Notes: a model not told the origin generated them from the letters alone. A stretch of 64,000 nt of DNA from an uncultured bacterium (GCA_905215525.1 CAJMQJ010000004.1:1-64000), one strand, 5' to 3'. Shown: positions 44,684 through 52,951, counted from the stretch's first letter. Program-made: numbers and translations.

Positions 44684-44812
44684 GGGCCTGGCCGGGCGGC
44701 ACGGGTTAACTTTTCGTAGATTCCGCACGCAAAGAAAGCCACTTAATGTGGCTTTCGTCTTGCGCAGGACCTGACCGAGCGAAAAGTTAACCCGTGCCGC
44801 CCGGCCAGGCCC
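44684..44812. repeat. Long nested palindrome (33-bp arms)
   Basis: Perfect 33-bp inverted arms (44684-44716 and 44780-44812) enclose a 63-base loop. The loop contains its own perfect 9-bp hairpin GAAAGCCAC / GTGGCTTTC (44734-44742, 44748-44756). It ends 10 bases from the stop codon of the convergent HAD gene. No transposase lies nearby. Confidence 0.9.
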
Positions 44813-44822
44813 GATGGGACGG

Positions 44823-45650
44823 CTACCGAGCCGCCAAGATGGCGTCGATGAGCGTCAGTACGCCCCCGTCGTTGTTGCTCGGAATGCGCCACTTGGCGTG
44901 CGCGTTCATGTGCTCCTCTGCATTGTCCACGATAAAGCTATGCCCGACGCGCTCGAGCATGGGAATATCGTTGTAGGTGTCGCCCACGGCGGCGGCGTCG
45001 GCGATATCGATGCCCAGGTGGTCGCACAGGTGCGCGACGCCCGACCCCTTGTCGACGCCCAGGTTCATAAAGTCGATCCACTCGCGGCCAGCATTGGTGA
45101 CATAGAGTCGGTCCGAGAATGCCGGGCTGTAGTCCTCGCGAAACGCTGGCTCGGCATCATAGGCGGGGAAGAAGATCGAAATCTTGTTGGACTCGATATC
45201 AAGGTCCTCAAAGCTATCGACGTAGTTGATCGTGTTGTAGTAGACGCTGATCTCGTCGTGGTACTGATGGTCGCGGGCGAGCACATAGAACTCGTCGTAG
45301 CAGCACAAGACGGGAACGGCGCGCGGGTCCTCCGAGGCACGGGCGAGCACCTGCTGATACAGCGCCACATCGATGTTGCTCTTATAGATATAGCTGCCGC
45401 GATAGATGACGCAGGCTCCGTTGTCGGGACAAAAAGCAAGGCGGTTCTTAATGCTCTCGAACATTTCCTCGAGTTTGGGGGCGGGGCGTCCGCTGGCGGG
45501 GCAGAATACAATGCCTGCGTCGGCGAGCTTGTCCAGGCGCTCATCAAGACCCTGCGGCAACACGCGCTCGTCGGTGAGTAGCGTCTTGTCCATGTCGACG
45601 GCGAGAATCTTAATGCTTCCGATATTGGTGTCCGATTCGTAAGTTTGCAT
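44823..45650 (-). CDS. Cof-type HAD phosphatase
   Basis: The 275-residue protein is a HAD-superfamily IIB (Cof) phosphatase. Motif I is LAVDMDKTLL, motif II lies in CPASGR, a lysine in VDKGSGVAHL serves as motif III, and motif IV is AVGDTYNDIPML. The large C2 cap domain lies between motifs II and III. Such enzymes dephosphorylate sugar phosphates or flavin precursors; the substrate is not predictable. A second member lies at 59688-60518. It is divergent from argG and convergent with polA. Confidence 0.9.
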   Translation of the reverse strand: MQTYESDTNIGSIKILAVDMDKTLLTDERVLPQGLDERLDKLADAGIVFCPASGRPAPKLEEMFESIKNRLAFCPDNGACVIYRGSYIYKSNIDVALYQQVLARASEDPRAVPVLCCYDEFYVLARDHQYHDEISVYYNTINYVDSFEDLDIESNKISIFFPAYDAEPAFREDYSPAFSDRLYVTNAGREWIDFMNLGVDKGSGVAHLCDHLGIDIADAAAVGDTYNDIPMLERVGHSFIVDNAEEHMNAHAKWRIPSNNDGGVLTLIDAILAAR

Positions 45651-45793
45651 AAAAGCGCGCCTTTCGTTTCGAAATTGTTTCAGACGTTATAACCATCAAC
45701 CAGTAACTGAGCGTATTGTCGCAGGAACGGAGCGTATTTGCACCACGCTTCACAAACTAATGAAAAAACTTTTCAGAAATTTGAATTTGTCGC

Positions 45794-45821
45794 TTGTACG
45801 GCAGGCACTTTAGCGTAATAT
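45794..45821 (+). promoter_or_regulatory. Candidate argG promoter
   Basis: TTGTAC (45794-45799), 16 bases and TAATAT (45816-45821) form a plausible promoter, placing the start near 45828 and giving a leader of about 375 bases before argG. Confidence 0.5.
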
Positions 45822-45924
45822 AGCGACCATCGAAAACGGAGACGGCAAAAGCACCGCTTACCGAGGAAAAGGTACCGTTTGCGATATTAGAATTGCGCCC
45901 GGCGATAGGTGAAAGGAGAGGCAG

Positions 45925-45999
45925 ATGCAGTTCGTAAAGATCATCACTACTGCAGACAATGCCATCCGACGCCAGCGCGCAATTTCCCGACGACGATAA
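45925..45999 (+). CDS. Arginine-rich leader peptide of argG
   Basis: A 24-codon ORF follows the strong ribosome site AAAGGAGAG (45912-45920). Its last 11 residues are IRRQRAISRRR, six of them arginine, and it finishes with three CGA codons directly before TAA. Position upstream of an arginine-synthesis gene makes it a probable regulatory leader peptide whose translation senses charged tRNA-Arg. The stop codon overlaps a small hairpin GACGAT / ATCGTC (45992-46007). Confidence 0.75.
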   Translation: MQFVKIITTADNAIRRQRAISRRR

Positions 46000-46063
46000 C
46001 AATCGTCTCTGTCCGTATGGGGCGAATTGCCTCAACAGAGTCATTTTGAGGTCGTTGGGTTTT

Positions 46064-46109
46064 AGCACGACATTGCTGCATGTTTCTAGGGCATGTTGTG
46101 CTGCTTTTT
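46064..46109 (+). terminator. argG leader attenuator hairpin
   Basis: AGCACGACAT (46064-46073) pairs with ATGTTGTGCT (46093-46102) and is followed two bases later by a run of five T residues (46105-46109). A competing small stem GTCGT/ACGAC (46051-46055, 46067-46071) uses part of the same 5 prime arm. A long-range stem pairs 46039-46053 with 46139-46153 with one G-U pair. This fits a terminator/antiterminator switch. Confidence 0.65.
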
Positions 46110-46203
46110 GCTATTTAACCTGATATTGCACGGTTTTTGACCTCGAAATGACTTGCAACTGACCGATGTTCTAACTAGCTACCAAGGGCGAAAGGAAACA
46201 GCC

Positions 46204-47430
46204 ATGAGCAAGGAAAAAGTCGTTCTCGCATATTCCGGTGGTCTTGATACATCCGTATGTGTCAAGTGGCTCCAGGACGAGAAGAATCTCGATGTCGTTT
46301 GTGTCTGCGGCAACGTGGGCCAGGAGGAGACCGGTCTGGACGCCAAGAAGCAGAAGGCCCTCGACCTGGGCGTTCTGGATTGCCAGGTGCTCGATCTGCG
46401 CGACGAGTTCTCCGATGAGTTCCTGACTAAGGCTATCGCCGCAAACTCTATGTACGAGAACAAGTATCCGCTGCTCTCCGCCCTGTCCCGCCCGTTGCTC
46501 GCCAAGAAGCTTGTCGAGGTCGCTCACGAGTTTGGCGCGACCTACGTCGCTCACGGCTGCACCGGCAAGGGTAACGACCAGGTTCGTTTTGAGGCTGCCG
46601 TCAAGGCCCTCGACCCCGAGCTTAAGGTTATCGCCCCGGTTCGCGAGTGGGATCTTAAGTGCCGTCCCGACGAGGTCGCCTATGCTCACGCCCACAACGT
46701 GCCGGTTCCCGAGGGTGCCAACGACAACCCCTATTCCATCGACGACAACCTGTGGGGTCGTGCCATTGAGTGCGGCCACTTGGAGGATCCCTGGAACGAG
46801 CCGCTCGACGACGCCTGGGTTATGACCAAGAATCCCGAGGACACGCCCGACACCCCGACGTATACCGAGATTGAGTTTGAGGCCGGCAAGCCCGTCGCCG
46901 TCGACGGCAAGAAGATGAAGCTCTCCGAGATCGTCATCGCCCTCAACAAGATCTCTGGTGACAACGGCTTTGGTCGTCTCGACCTGGTCGAGGATCGTCT
47001 GGTGGGCCTCAAGAGCCGTGAGTGCTATGAGGTTCCCGGCGCCCTGACGCTCATCACCGCCCACAAGGCACTTGAGGACATTTGCGTCGAGGGCGACCTG
47101 CTCAAGACCAAGATCAAGCTCGAGCAGGATTGGGCCACCGCCGTGTACAACGGCCAGTGGTACAGCCCGCTCAAGAACGCGCTCGATGCCTTTATGGCCG
47201 ATACCCAGAAGTTCGTGACCGGTACCGTCCGTCTGAAGTTCTTTAAGGGCAACTGCCATGTCGTCGGTCGCAAGAGCCCGTTTAGCCTGTATGACTACGG
47301 TCTGGCTACCTACGACCGCGACACCACGTTTGACGAGAAGGCCAGCGCCGGCTTTATCGAGATCGATACGCTGTCGCTCAAGACGTGGGCAAAGGTCCAG
47401 GGTCCCAGCTCCGCTGCCGCCCAGGCCTAA
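46204..47430 (+). CDS. argG: Argininosuccinate synthase
   Basis: ArgG joins citrulline and aspartate with ATP to argininosuccinate. The 408-residue protein has the N-type ATP loop AYSGGLDTSV, the citrulline/aspartate-binding YVAHGCTGKGNDQVRFE, and SRECYEVPGA in the synthetase domain. ATG 46204 follows GAAAGGA. Expression is probably set by the leader peptide and attenuator upstream. argH lies downstream, after a terminator and a small ORF. No other arg genes are in the window. Confidence 0.97.
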   Translation: MSKEKVVLAYSGGLDTSVCVKWLQDEKNLDVVCVCGNVGQEETGLDAKKQKALDLGVLDCQVLDLRDEFSDEFLTKAIAANSMYENKYPLLSALSRPLLAKKLVEVAHEFGATYVAHGCTGKGNDQVRFEAAVKALDPELKVIAPVREWDLKCRPDEVAYAHAHNVPVPEGANDNPYSIDDNLWGRAIECGHLEDPWNEPLDDAWVMTKNPEDTPDTPTYTEIEFEAGKPVAVDGKKMKLSEIVIALNKISGDNGFGRLDLVEDRLVGLKSRECYEVPGALTLITAHKALEDICVEGDLLKTKIKLEQDWATAVYNGQWYSPLKNALDAFMADTQKFVTGTVRLKFFKGNCHVVGRKSPFSLYDYGLATYDRDTTFDEKASAGFIEIDTLSLKTWAKVQGPSSAAAQA

Positions 47431-47583
47431 CGCCTCCTTTCCTTGGTATCCGCGCGGCCCATCCGCGTGATACAAAACGGGCGCACGGGGTCTCTACCTT
47501 TCGTTATGCTTGCTGACACTTCTTAACATCGGTGGCCCCTACGTTCCGCCCGCATATATGACGCCGCGCCTGCGGCTGAGTCC

Positions 47584-47617
47584 GAGCCCCGCCGGGGTTG
47601 TCCGGCGGGGCTCCTTC
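47584..47617 (+). terminator. Intrinsic terminator after argG
   Basis: Perfect 12-bp arms GAGCCCCGCCGG / CCGGCGGGGCTC with a GGTTGT loop are followed by CTTCT. Confidence 0.75.
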
Positions 47618-47663
47618 TATCAATTTGGCGGCTCTGTGCCTATATATATGAGGAGTATCCATT

Positions 47664-47834
47664 ATGTTCAACGCTATCGCGCATGCCTTACTTGCCCTCG
47701 CGCCCGAGTTCGATGCTGCAAAGGTCGAGGACGTTCCTGTGAGCCTGAAGGCCTGGATCGATGGTTCGCAAGGCAACATCCGGAGGGAGACGTTGGGCGC
47801 CAAGTGCATGGCGCGTCACTTCTTTGCAAATTAG
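47664..47834 (+). CDS. 56-residue small protein between argG and argH
   Basis: An ATG with AGGAG eight bases upstream opens a 56-codon frame ending in TAG. The product (N-terminus MFNAIAHALLALAPEF, C-terminus AKCMARHFFAN) has ordinary codon use, an amphipathic first helix and a basic second half. I do not recognise it. It lies after the argG terminator and 118 bases before argH, on the same strand, so it may be cotranscribed with argH. Only one arginine pair is present, so it does not look like a simple attenuation peptide. Confidence 0.55.
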   Translation: MFNAIAHALLALAPEFDAAKVEDVPVSLKAWIDGSQGNIRRETLGAKCMARHFFAN

Positions 47835-47952
47835 CTATATGGCCTCGCACATGGTGGGGAATATGCAAAACTAGCGGTTGAGAAATCGCTTTAGCGACAG
47901 GGCGCATTGCTTTGGGCGCTTGTTTTGGGATTTGATGAAAGGGGACGGTTCC

Positions 47953-49383
47953 ATGGCTCTTTGGGGCGGTCGTTTTGAGGCAGGCGTGGCCGAGGTCACG
48001 CAGGAGTTTGGCGCGTCGTTGCCGGTTGACAAACATCTCTATAAGCAGGATATCGCCGGATCTAAGGCACATGCCAAGATGCTGGCGGCCCAGGGCATTA
48101 TCAGCGCCGAGGACGAGCAGGCGATTGCCGAGGGCCTGACCGGAATCGAACAGGATATCGATGCCGGCAACTTCACCTTTGATATCAACGACGAGGACAT
48201 TCATATGTCCATCGAAAGCGAGCTGACGCGTCGTATCGGCGAGGCTGGCAAGCGCTTGCATACTGGGCGTTCGCGCAACGACCAGGTGGCGACCGATACG
48301 CGCCTGGGCGTCAAGGCGCTGGCCAAGGAGCTCATGGAGGCCAATCTTGAGCTGCGCCATGTGCTGGTGGATGCGGCCAAGAAGTACGACAAGGTGATTC
48401 TTCCGGGCTACACGCATATGCAGCACGCTCAGCCCGTGCTGCTGTCACATCATCTGCTGGCGTATTCCTGGATGTTCGCGCGCGACTTTACGCGCCTGAA
48501 GGCCGCCTTTGATGCCGCCGACAACTGCCCGCTGGGTGCTGCCGCGCTTGCCGGTACGAGCTATCCGCTCGATCGCCAGATGACGGCTGCCGAGCTTGGC
48601 TTTGCGGGTGTGATTCCCAACTCGCTCGATGCGGTTTCCGACCGTGATTTCCTGCTCGATCTGCATTACGCCGGCTCCGTCATGGCCATGCACCTGTCGC
48701 GTCTTTCCGAGGAGATCGTGTTGTGGTCGAGCTCCGAGTTTGGCTTTATTACGCTTTCCGACTCGTACTCCACCGGCTCGTCCATCATGCCGCAGAAGAA
48801 GAACCCCGACTTTGCCGAGCTTATCCGCGGCAAGAGCGGCCGTGTGTATGGCAACCTGGTGCAGCTGCTTGTGACCATGAAGGGCCTGCCGCTGGCCTAT
48901 AACAAGGACTTGCAGGAGGACAAGGAGGGCGCGCTCGATACCGCCCACACGCTCATGCAGTGCCTGTCGGTTATGGCCGGTATGATTTCGACTTGGACCG
49001 TCAACGAGGATGCCATGGCGCGCGAGTGCGGTGTGGGTCATCTTGCCGCCACCGATGTTGCCGATTACCTGGCCAAGCGTGGCCTGCCGTTCCGTGAGGC
49101 GCATGCCGTGGTGGGCCATCTGGTCCTGATGTGTGAGAAGCGCGGCTGCAATCTTGAGGACCTGCCGTTTGAGGTGTTCCAGGAGGCAAGCCCGCTCTTT
49201 GAGCGCGATATTACCGAGGCACTCGACATCCCGTCGATCGTTGCCGCGCGCACGACCGAGGGCGGCACCGCTCCTGCCGCCGTTGCCGTGCAGCTGCAGC
49301 GTGCCGAGGCGCAGCTCGTGGCCGACGAGGGCGTGTTTGGATCGCTGACCAAGGTTGTCGAGATGGGTCACGGGGCAAAGTAG
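47953..49383 (+). CDS. argH: Argininosuccinate lyase
   Basis: ArgH splits argininosuccinate into arginine and fumarate, the last step of arginine synthesis. The 476-residue protein starts ALWGGRFEAG, has the TGRSRNDQVATD segment, the HMQHAQPVLLSHHLL catalytic His region, and the fumarase/ASL signature SSIMPQKKNPDFAEL. ATG 47953 is chosen over the upstream in-frame start because GAAAGGGGA lies just before it and the family normally begins near this point. Confidence 0.97.
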   Translation: MALWGGRFEAGVAEVTQEFGASLPVDKHLYKQDIAGSKAHAKMLAAQGIISAEDEQAIAEGLTGIEQDIDAGNFTFDINDEDIHMSIESELTRRIGEAGKRLHTGRSRNDQVATDTRLGVKALAKELMEANLELRHVLVDAAKKYDKVILPGYTHMQHAQPVLLSHHLLAYSWMFARDFTRLKAAFDAADNCPLGAAALAGTSYPLDRQMTAAELGFAGVIPNSLDAVSDRDFLLDLHYAGSVMAMHLSRLSEEIVLWSSSEFGFITLSDSYSTGSSIMPQKKNPDFAELIRGKSGRVYGNLVQLLVTMKGLPLAYNKDLQEDKEGALDTAHTLMQCLSVMAGMISTWTVNEDAMARECGVGHLAATDVADYLAKRGLPFREAHAVVGHLVLMCEKRGCNLEDLPFEVFQEASPLFERDITEALDIPSIVAARTTEGGTAPAAVAVQLQRAEAQLVADEGVFGSLTKVVEMGHGAK

Positions 49384-49767
49384 AGGTTTGGCTGAAGACG
49401 TATTGTCCATTTATTGATAAATCGTTTTTGCTTTACGGGCGTCTGCTGATGCGGGCGCCCCTATTTTGCTGCTATGGGGGAGGGGCTTGTCGAGAACTTC
49501 TGTAGGACCTTTGGGCAGGTTGTGAAGGGGGTACGTTCGCGGGTGGCAACCGACCGCCCGCTCTGTTCGATGTGGTTGATGAGCGGTCGGATGGTACTCT
49601 AATCGGGCTTCGAAACAGAAGCGACACATATGGAGCGCTTTAATAAATTGCAGCGTTTCAATAAACAGCTTTTTGTTTAACTGCAGCTAAAACTCTGTTA
49701 CGATGCAGTCCAGGCGGGTGCCGGAATGGGACTTGGGCACGCGCGAACCTACTTGAAAGGCTACCTT
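49384..49767. other. argH-ndk gap
   Basis: No gene is seen. A weak hairpin GGGCG...CGCCC near 49439-49460 may end argH transcription. Perfect 8-bp arms CCGACCGC / GCGGTCGG lie at 49550-49557 and 49583-49590. The last 150 bases are AT-rich and contain the ndk promoter. Confidence 0.5.
49696..49704 (+). promoter_or_regulatory. Extended -10 element before ndk
   Basis: TGTTACGAT matches an extended -10 (TGn plus TACGAT) about 63 bases before the ndk start. TTGTTT at 49673-49678 is a possible but over-distant -35. Confidence 0.45.
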
Positions 49768-50172
49768 ATGGCTATCGAGAAGACCTTCATCATGATTAAG
49801 CCCGACGCCGTGCGCGACCGCAAGATCGGCGAGATCGTTGCTCGTATTGAGCGCAGCGGCCTTGTCATCGAGCGCATGGAGATGACCACGCTCGAGCGCG
49901 CTACCGTCGAGGAGCACTACGCCCATCTGGCCGACAAGCCCTTCTTTGGCGGTCTCTGCGACTTTATGACGAGCGGTCCGGTCGTCAAGATGGTCGTTTC
50001 CGGCCTCTCCGCTGTCTCCAAGATGCGCACCCTTATGGGCGCCACCAACCCGCTTGATGCTGCCCCCGGCACCATTCGCGGCGACTTTGCTGTCGATGTC
50101 AACGCCAACGTGATCCACGGCTCCGACTGCCTGGAGAACGCCGAGATCGAGATCAAGCGCTTTTTTGGCTAA
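49768..50172 (+). CDS. ndk: Nucleoside-diphosphate kinase
   Basis: Ndk moves phosphate from ATP to other nucleoside diphosphates through a phosphohistidine. The 134-residue protein has the classic start EKTFIMIKPDAV, the GxTNPLDAAPGTIRGDFA substrate loop and the active-site His117 in NVIHGSD. GAAAGG precedes ATG 49768; the in-frame ATG at 49726 would add an atypical extension. It is monocistronic with a strong terminator. Confidence 0.97.
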   Translation: MAIEKTFIMIKPDAVRDRKIGEIVARIERSGLVIERMEMTTLERATVEEHYAHLADKPFFGGLCDFMTSGPVVKMVVSGLSAVSKMRTLMGATNPLDAAPGTIRGDFAVDVNANVIHGSDCLENAEIEIKRFFG

Positions 50173-50210
50173 ACCAGCTTTGACTCCTTAAAGCTGTTAG
50201 CGTGTGGCTT

Positions 50211-50245
50211 GGGCGCCGCGGAACTTCATCCGCGGCGCCCTTTTT
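50211..50245 (+). terminator. Intrinsic terminator after ndk
   Basis: A perfect 12-bp stem GGGCGCCGCGGA / TCCGCGGCGCCC with a six-base loop is followed by five T residues. Confidence 0.95.
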
Positions 50246-50287
50246 ATTCCAGTAGACTTTTGGTAAACCCCCACAAATCTACTAAAG

Positions 50288-50322
50288 AGCCCCCGTCCGG
50301 ATGTTTCTTCCGGGCGGGGGCT
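50288..50322 (-). terminator. Terminator of rpiB
   Basis: A 13-bp stem (50288-50300 with 50310-50322, one G-U pair) is followed on the - strand by CTTTAGT. It lies about 30 bases after the rpiB stop. Confidence 0.75.
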
Positions 50323-50352
50323 GGCGTTAGCGTCGTATGGCTTTGTGAATCT

Positions 50353-50820
50353 TTAGGCCTCGTCGACGATCTTAAGGCCGCGCGTGTGGTCGATCTCGTT
50401 GAGGAGGTTAACGCGACGCTCGTGACGGCCGCCCTCAAACTCGGCGTCGAGCCACTCGTCGACGATCATCTTGGCGAGCTCGGAGCCAACGACGCGGGCG
50501 CCAAAGGCGAGCACGTTGGTGTTGTTGTGCATGCGGGAGAGCTTGGCGCTGAAGGGCTCGGAGCACACGACGGCGCGTACGCCCTCGACCTTGTTGGCAG
50601 CCAGGCTGATCCCGACGCCGGTACCGCAGATCAGGATGCCCAGGTCGACGTCGCCGTTGGCAACGGCCTTACCCACCTTGTAGCCGGCGATGGGGTAGTC
50701 AAAGCTCTCGGAGGTGTCGGTGCCAAAGTTCACGACCTCGCAGCCGCGCTCCTTCAGGTGCTCGGAAATGATGTTCTTGAGCTCGACGGCGGCGTGGTCG
50801 TTACCGATACCGATCTTCAT
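50353..50820 (-). CDS. rpiB: Ribose-5-phosphate isomerase B
   Basis: RpiB interconverts ribose 5-phosphate and ribulose 5-phosphate. The 155-residue protein opens MKIGIGNDHAAVELK and has the catalytic cysteine (Cys65) in LICGTGVGIS, plus ARMHNNTNVLAFG-type segment (SRMHNNTNVLAFGAR). These distinguish the RpiB/LacAB family. The C-terminal EGGRHERRV is also conserved. ATG 50820 follows GAGAGGA. Relatives act on allose or galactose 6-phosphate, but no such sugar genes are adjacent. Confidence 0.95.
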   Translation of the reverse strand: MKIGIGNDHAAVELKNIISEHLKERGCEVVNFGTDTSESFDYPIAGYKVGKAVANGDVDLGILICGTGVGISLAANKVEGVRAVVCSEPFSAKLSRMHNNTNVLAFGARVVGSELAKMIVDEWLDAEFEGGRHERRVNLLNEIDHTRGLKIVDEA

Positions 50821-50902
50821 GGATGGTTCCTCTCTGGTCTGTGCGGCGCAAATGCTAAAGGTGTTTACCGCGTTCGACTGCATGATAGCGCGACTTTTGT
50901 GT

Positions 50903-50921
50903 AAACGCTCGGGCGTTTTTT
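50903..50921 (+). terminator. Short hairpin upstream of cyuA
   Basis: AAACGC / GCGTTT with a TCGG loop is directly followed by T residues on the + strand, 170 bases before cyuA and after no + strand gene. It could be a premature terminator in a cyuA leader. Confidence 0.4.
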
Positions 50922-51091
50922 GATCAAACGCTTTAGCAGGCAACAAGACCCGCTTTTCATGAATGAATGCCGCCAGTTTGTGCTTGAGCGCCGTCCGCCG
51001 GAACCATGGTTGCGGTTTTTGATGCATTGTTATCAAATAAAGGAGCCAACTTTTTTGAGAGTCCAGCCCGTTATGCAAGCAGGAGATACCT

Positions 51092-52414
51092 ATGCCTACC
51101 GATTCCATCCGTGATGCCGCGTTTTGCGATGTTTTGAACCGCGAGCTTGTCTGTGCGCTCGGCTGCACCGAGCCTATTGCCGTTGCCTATGCAGCGGCGT
51201 TGGCGAGCCAGACGCTCGGTTGCGAACCCGATCATATGGACGTTGCCTGCTCGGGCAACATCATTAAGAACGTTAAGAGCGTGACCGTGCCCAACTCGGG
51301 CGGTATGCACGGTATCGAGGCTGCGGCCGTGCTGGGTGCCGTGGGCGGTGACGCCAAGAGCGCGCTCGAGGTGCTCGAGAGTGTTGACGATGCAGACCGC
51401 GCTCGCGTGACCGAGCTGCTCGCCGACGCTGACTACTGCGACGTGTCGCTTGTCGAGGGTGTGCCTAACCTCTATATCAAGGTAACTGCCACTGCCGGGG
51501 GCCATACCGCGGTCGTCGAGATCACCGACCACCACACCAATGTTACGTGCCATACGCTCGACGGTATTCCGGTGTGTGGCAAGTCGGCGGGGGAGTGTGC
51601 CGCCTGCGCCGAGCGCGTCGTGGCCGAGCGTGCCGCCGATAAGGCCGACACGCCCATGTCGATCGAATCCATCATCGACTTTATCGAGGACGGCGACATC
51701 GAGGGTGCTCGCGCCGCCGTTGAACGTCAGATTGAGCTGAACGGCGCAATAAGCGCCGAGGGCCTGGCGCACGCTTGGGGCGCCGAGGTAGGCCGTACGC
51801 TGCTGGGCGCTCGTGCCGACGACGTCGCCTGCCGTGCCCGTGCCCGTGCGGCCGCCGGGTCCGATGCCCGTATGAACGGCTGTGCGCTGCCGGTCGCCAT
51901 TGTGTGCGGCTCGGGCAACCAGGGCATCACCTGTGCGCTGCCCGTTATGGAGTATGCCGACTACCTGCGTTGCGACAACGAGCGCCTGGTGCGCGCCGTG
52001 ATGCTGTCCGACCTTATCGCCGTGCATATCAAGAGCTATATTGGTGCGCTCTCGGCGTTTTGCGGCGCTATTTGCGCCGCGTGCGGTGCCGGTGCCGCGA
52101 TTACCTGGCTGTGTGGCGGCACGCGCGAACAGATTGGTGCGACGGTCTCGAACACGCTCGGCAACGTGGGCGGTATCGTGTGCGACGGCGCCAAGGCGAG
52201 CTGTGCCGCCAAGATTTCCGCTGCCGTCGATGCGGCGATTCTGGGCCACGATATGGCCATGCAGGGCCGCGGCTTCCGCGCCGGCGAGGGTCTGATCCAG
52301 GATACCGTCGAGGAGACGATCGCGAGCATGGGCTATGTGGGCCGTGTGGGCATGAAGGATACCGATGTCGAGATCCTCAACATCATGATCGGCAAGACCA
52401 TCGTCGACTGCTAG
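51092..52414 (+). CDS. cyuA: L-cysteine desulfidase CyuA (UPF0597)
   Basis: This 440-residue protein belongs to UPF0597 (YhaM/CyuA), an iron-sulfur lyase that breaks L-cysteine into pyruvate, ammonia and sulfide; related to serine dehydratase alpha domains. Cysteine-bearing family motifs are intact: ALGCTEPIAVAYA (Cys about 23), CSGNIIKNVKSV, VCGSGNQGITC, and the late GGIVCDGAKASCAAK. AGGAGA precedes ATG 51092. It stands alone, without an adjacent cysteine permease. Its 3 prime end abuts a damaged regulator gene on the other strand. Confidence 0.93.
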   Translation: MPTDSIRDAAFCDVLNRELVCALGCTEPIAVAYAAALASQTLGCEPDHMDVACSGNIIKNVKSVTVPNSGGMHGIEAAAVLGAVGGDAKSALEVLESVDDADRARVTELLADADYCDVSLVEGVPNLYIKVTATAGGHTAVVEITDHHTNVTCHTLDGIPVCGKSAGECAACAERVVAERAADKADTPMSIESIIDFIEDGDIEGARAAVERQIELNGAISAEGLAHAWGAEVGRTLLGARADDVACRARARAAAGSDARMNGCALPVAIVCGSGNQGITCALPVMEYADYLRCDNERLVRAVMLSDLIAVHIKSYIGALSAFCGAICAACGAGAAITWLCGGTREQIGATVSNTLGNVGGIVCDGAKASCAAKISAAVDAAILGHDMAMQGRGFRAGEGLIQDTVEETIASMGYVGRVGMKDTDVEILNIMIGKTIVDC

Positions 52415-52474
52415 GGGCTCTGGGGCACTGCATCTTGTTGTTGAAACTATCGCGCTTGTGGCTGTAAAGCACCT

Positions 52475-52951
52475 GTCTGCATTGCGGACAGCGAGGATCT
52501 CGCGGTATGTCACCAGGTCGTTCTCGCGCTTGATGCGCTCGAGGACGGTTGCGACAACAAGCGCCGCTATCGCCGCCAGGAACGCCGCAGCCGCGGCGAC
52601 GCCGGCGCCCCAGGTGCCCTCCATCCAGTTAAACGCCGGCGACAGTATCAGCGCGAACGCCACCGCCAGCAACGCGAGCATCAGCACGGCCAGCCATAGC
52701 ATCCGCGTTCCCATGCGCTTGCGATCTCTTTCGACTGCCTCTTCCATAACGGTCACGTCTCCCTTCACGAGCGTGTCTATGGAGGTGTCGAATAGGATGC
52801 TCAGCATGAGCAGACTCTGGACGTCCGGATACGTCTTGTCCCGCTCCCAGTTCGAGATCGTCTGACGCGACACGTAGAGTTTCTCGGCGAGCTGTTCTTG
52901 GGAGAGCCCCATCGCCTCGCGCCTCGTCTTGATCTGGTTGCTGATGTCCAT
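52475..52951 (-). pseudogene. 3-prime-truncated membrane-anchored XRE regulator
   Basis: From ATG 52951 (behind GGGAGG) the frame encodes an XRE helix-turn-helix (MGLSQEQLAEKLYVSRQTISNWERDK), a KGDV hinge and two membrane helices (about residues 84-105 and 115-138), then ENDLVTYREIL. This parallels the intact gene at 53807-54427, where about 55 more residues follow. Here similarity stops near 52485, at the 3 prime end of cyuA. The frame then runs with no stop for about 450 codons antisense to cyuA, ending at 51071. The real C-terminus is missing. Whether a fusion is made is unknown. Confidence 0.7.

Larger units (their letters stand above)
44480..44822. other. Convergent gap with three stem-loops after polA
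   Basis: No gene is seen. The gap holds a perfect 9-bp hairpin TGGGACAAA / TTTGTCCCA (44537-44545, 44559-44567), a 15-bp hairpin with one mismatch (44581-44595, 44601-44615) and the 33-bp-arm palindrome at 44684-44812. Confidence 0.8.
45651..46203. other. argG control region
   Basis: This gap contains a promoter, a 24-codon arginine-rich leader ORF, and a set of mutually exclusive RNA stems including a terminator. No other gene is supported; the - strand open frame across it lacks a credible start and protein features. Confidence 0.75.
47431..47952. other. argG-argH gap
   Basis: The gap holds the argG terminator (47584-47617) and one small ORF with a good ribosome site (47664-47834). Nothing else is supported. 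The TATATATATG tract at 47641-47650 may be part of a promoter for the small ORF and argH. Confidence 0.65.

Noticed and set aside
45757..46068. A - strand frame in the argG leader
   Set aside because: It lacks a ribosome site and sensible domains, and overlaps a coherent promoter, leader peptide and attenuator on the + strand.
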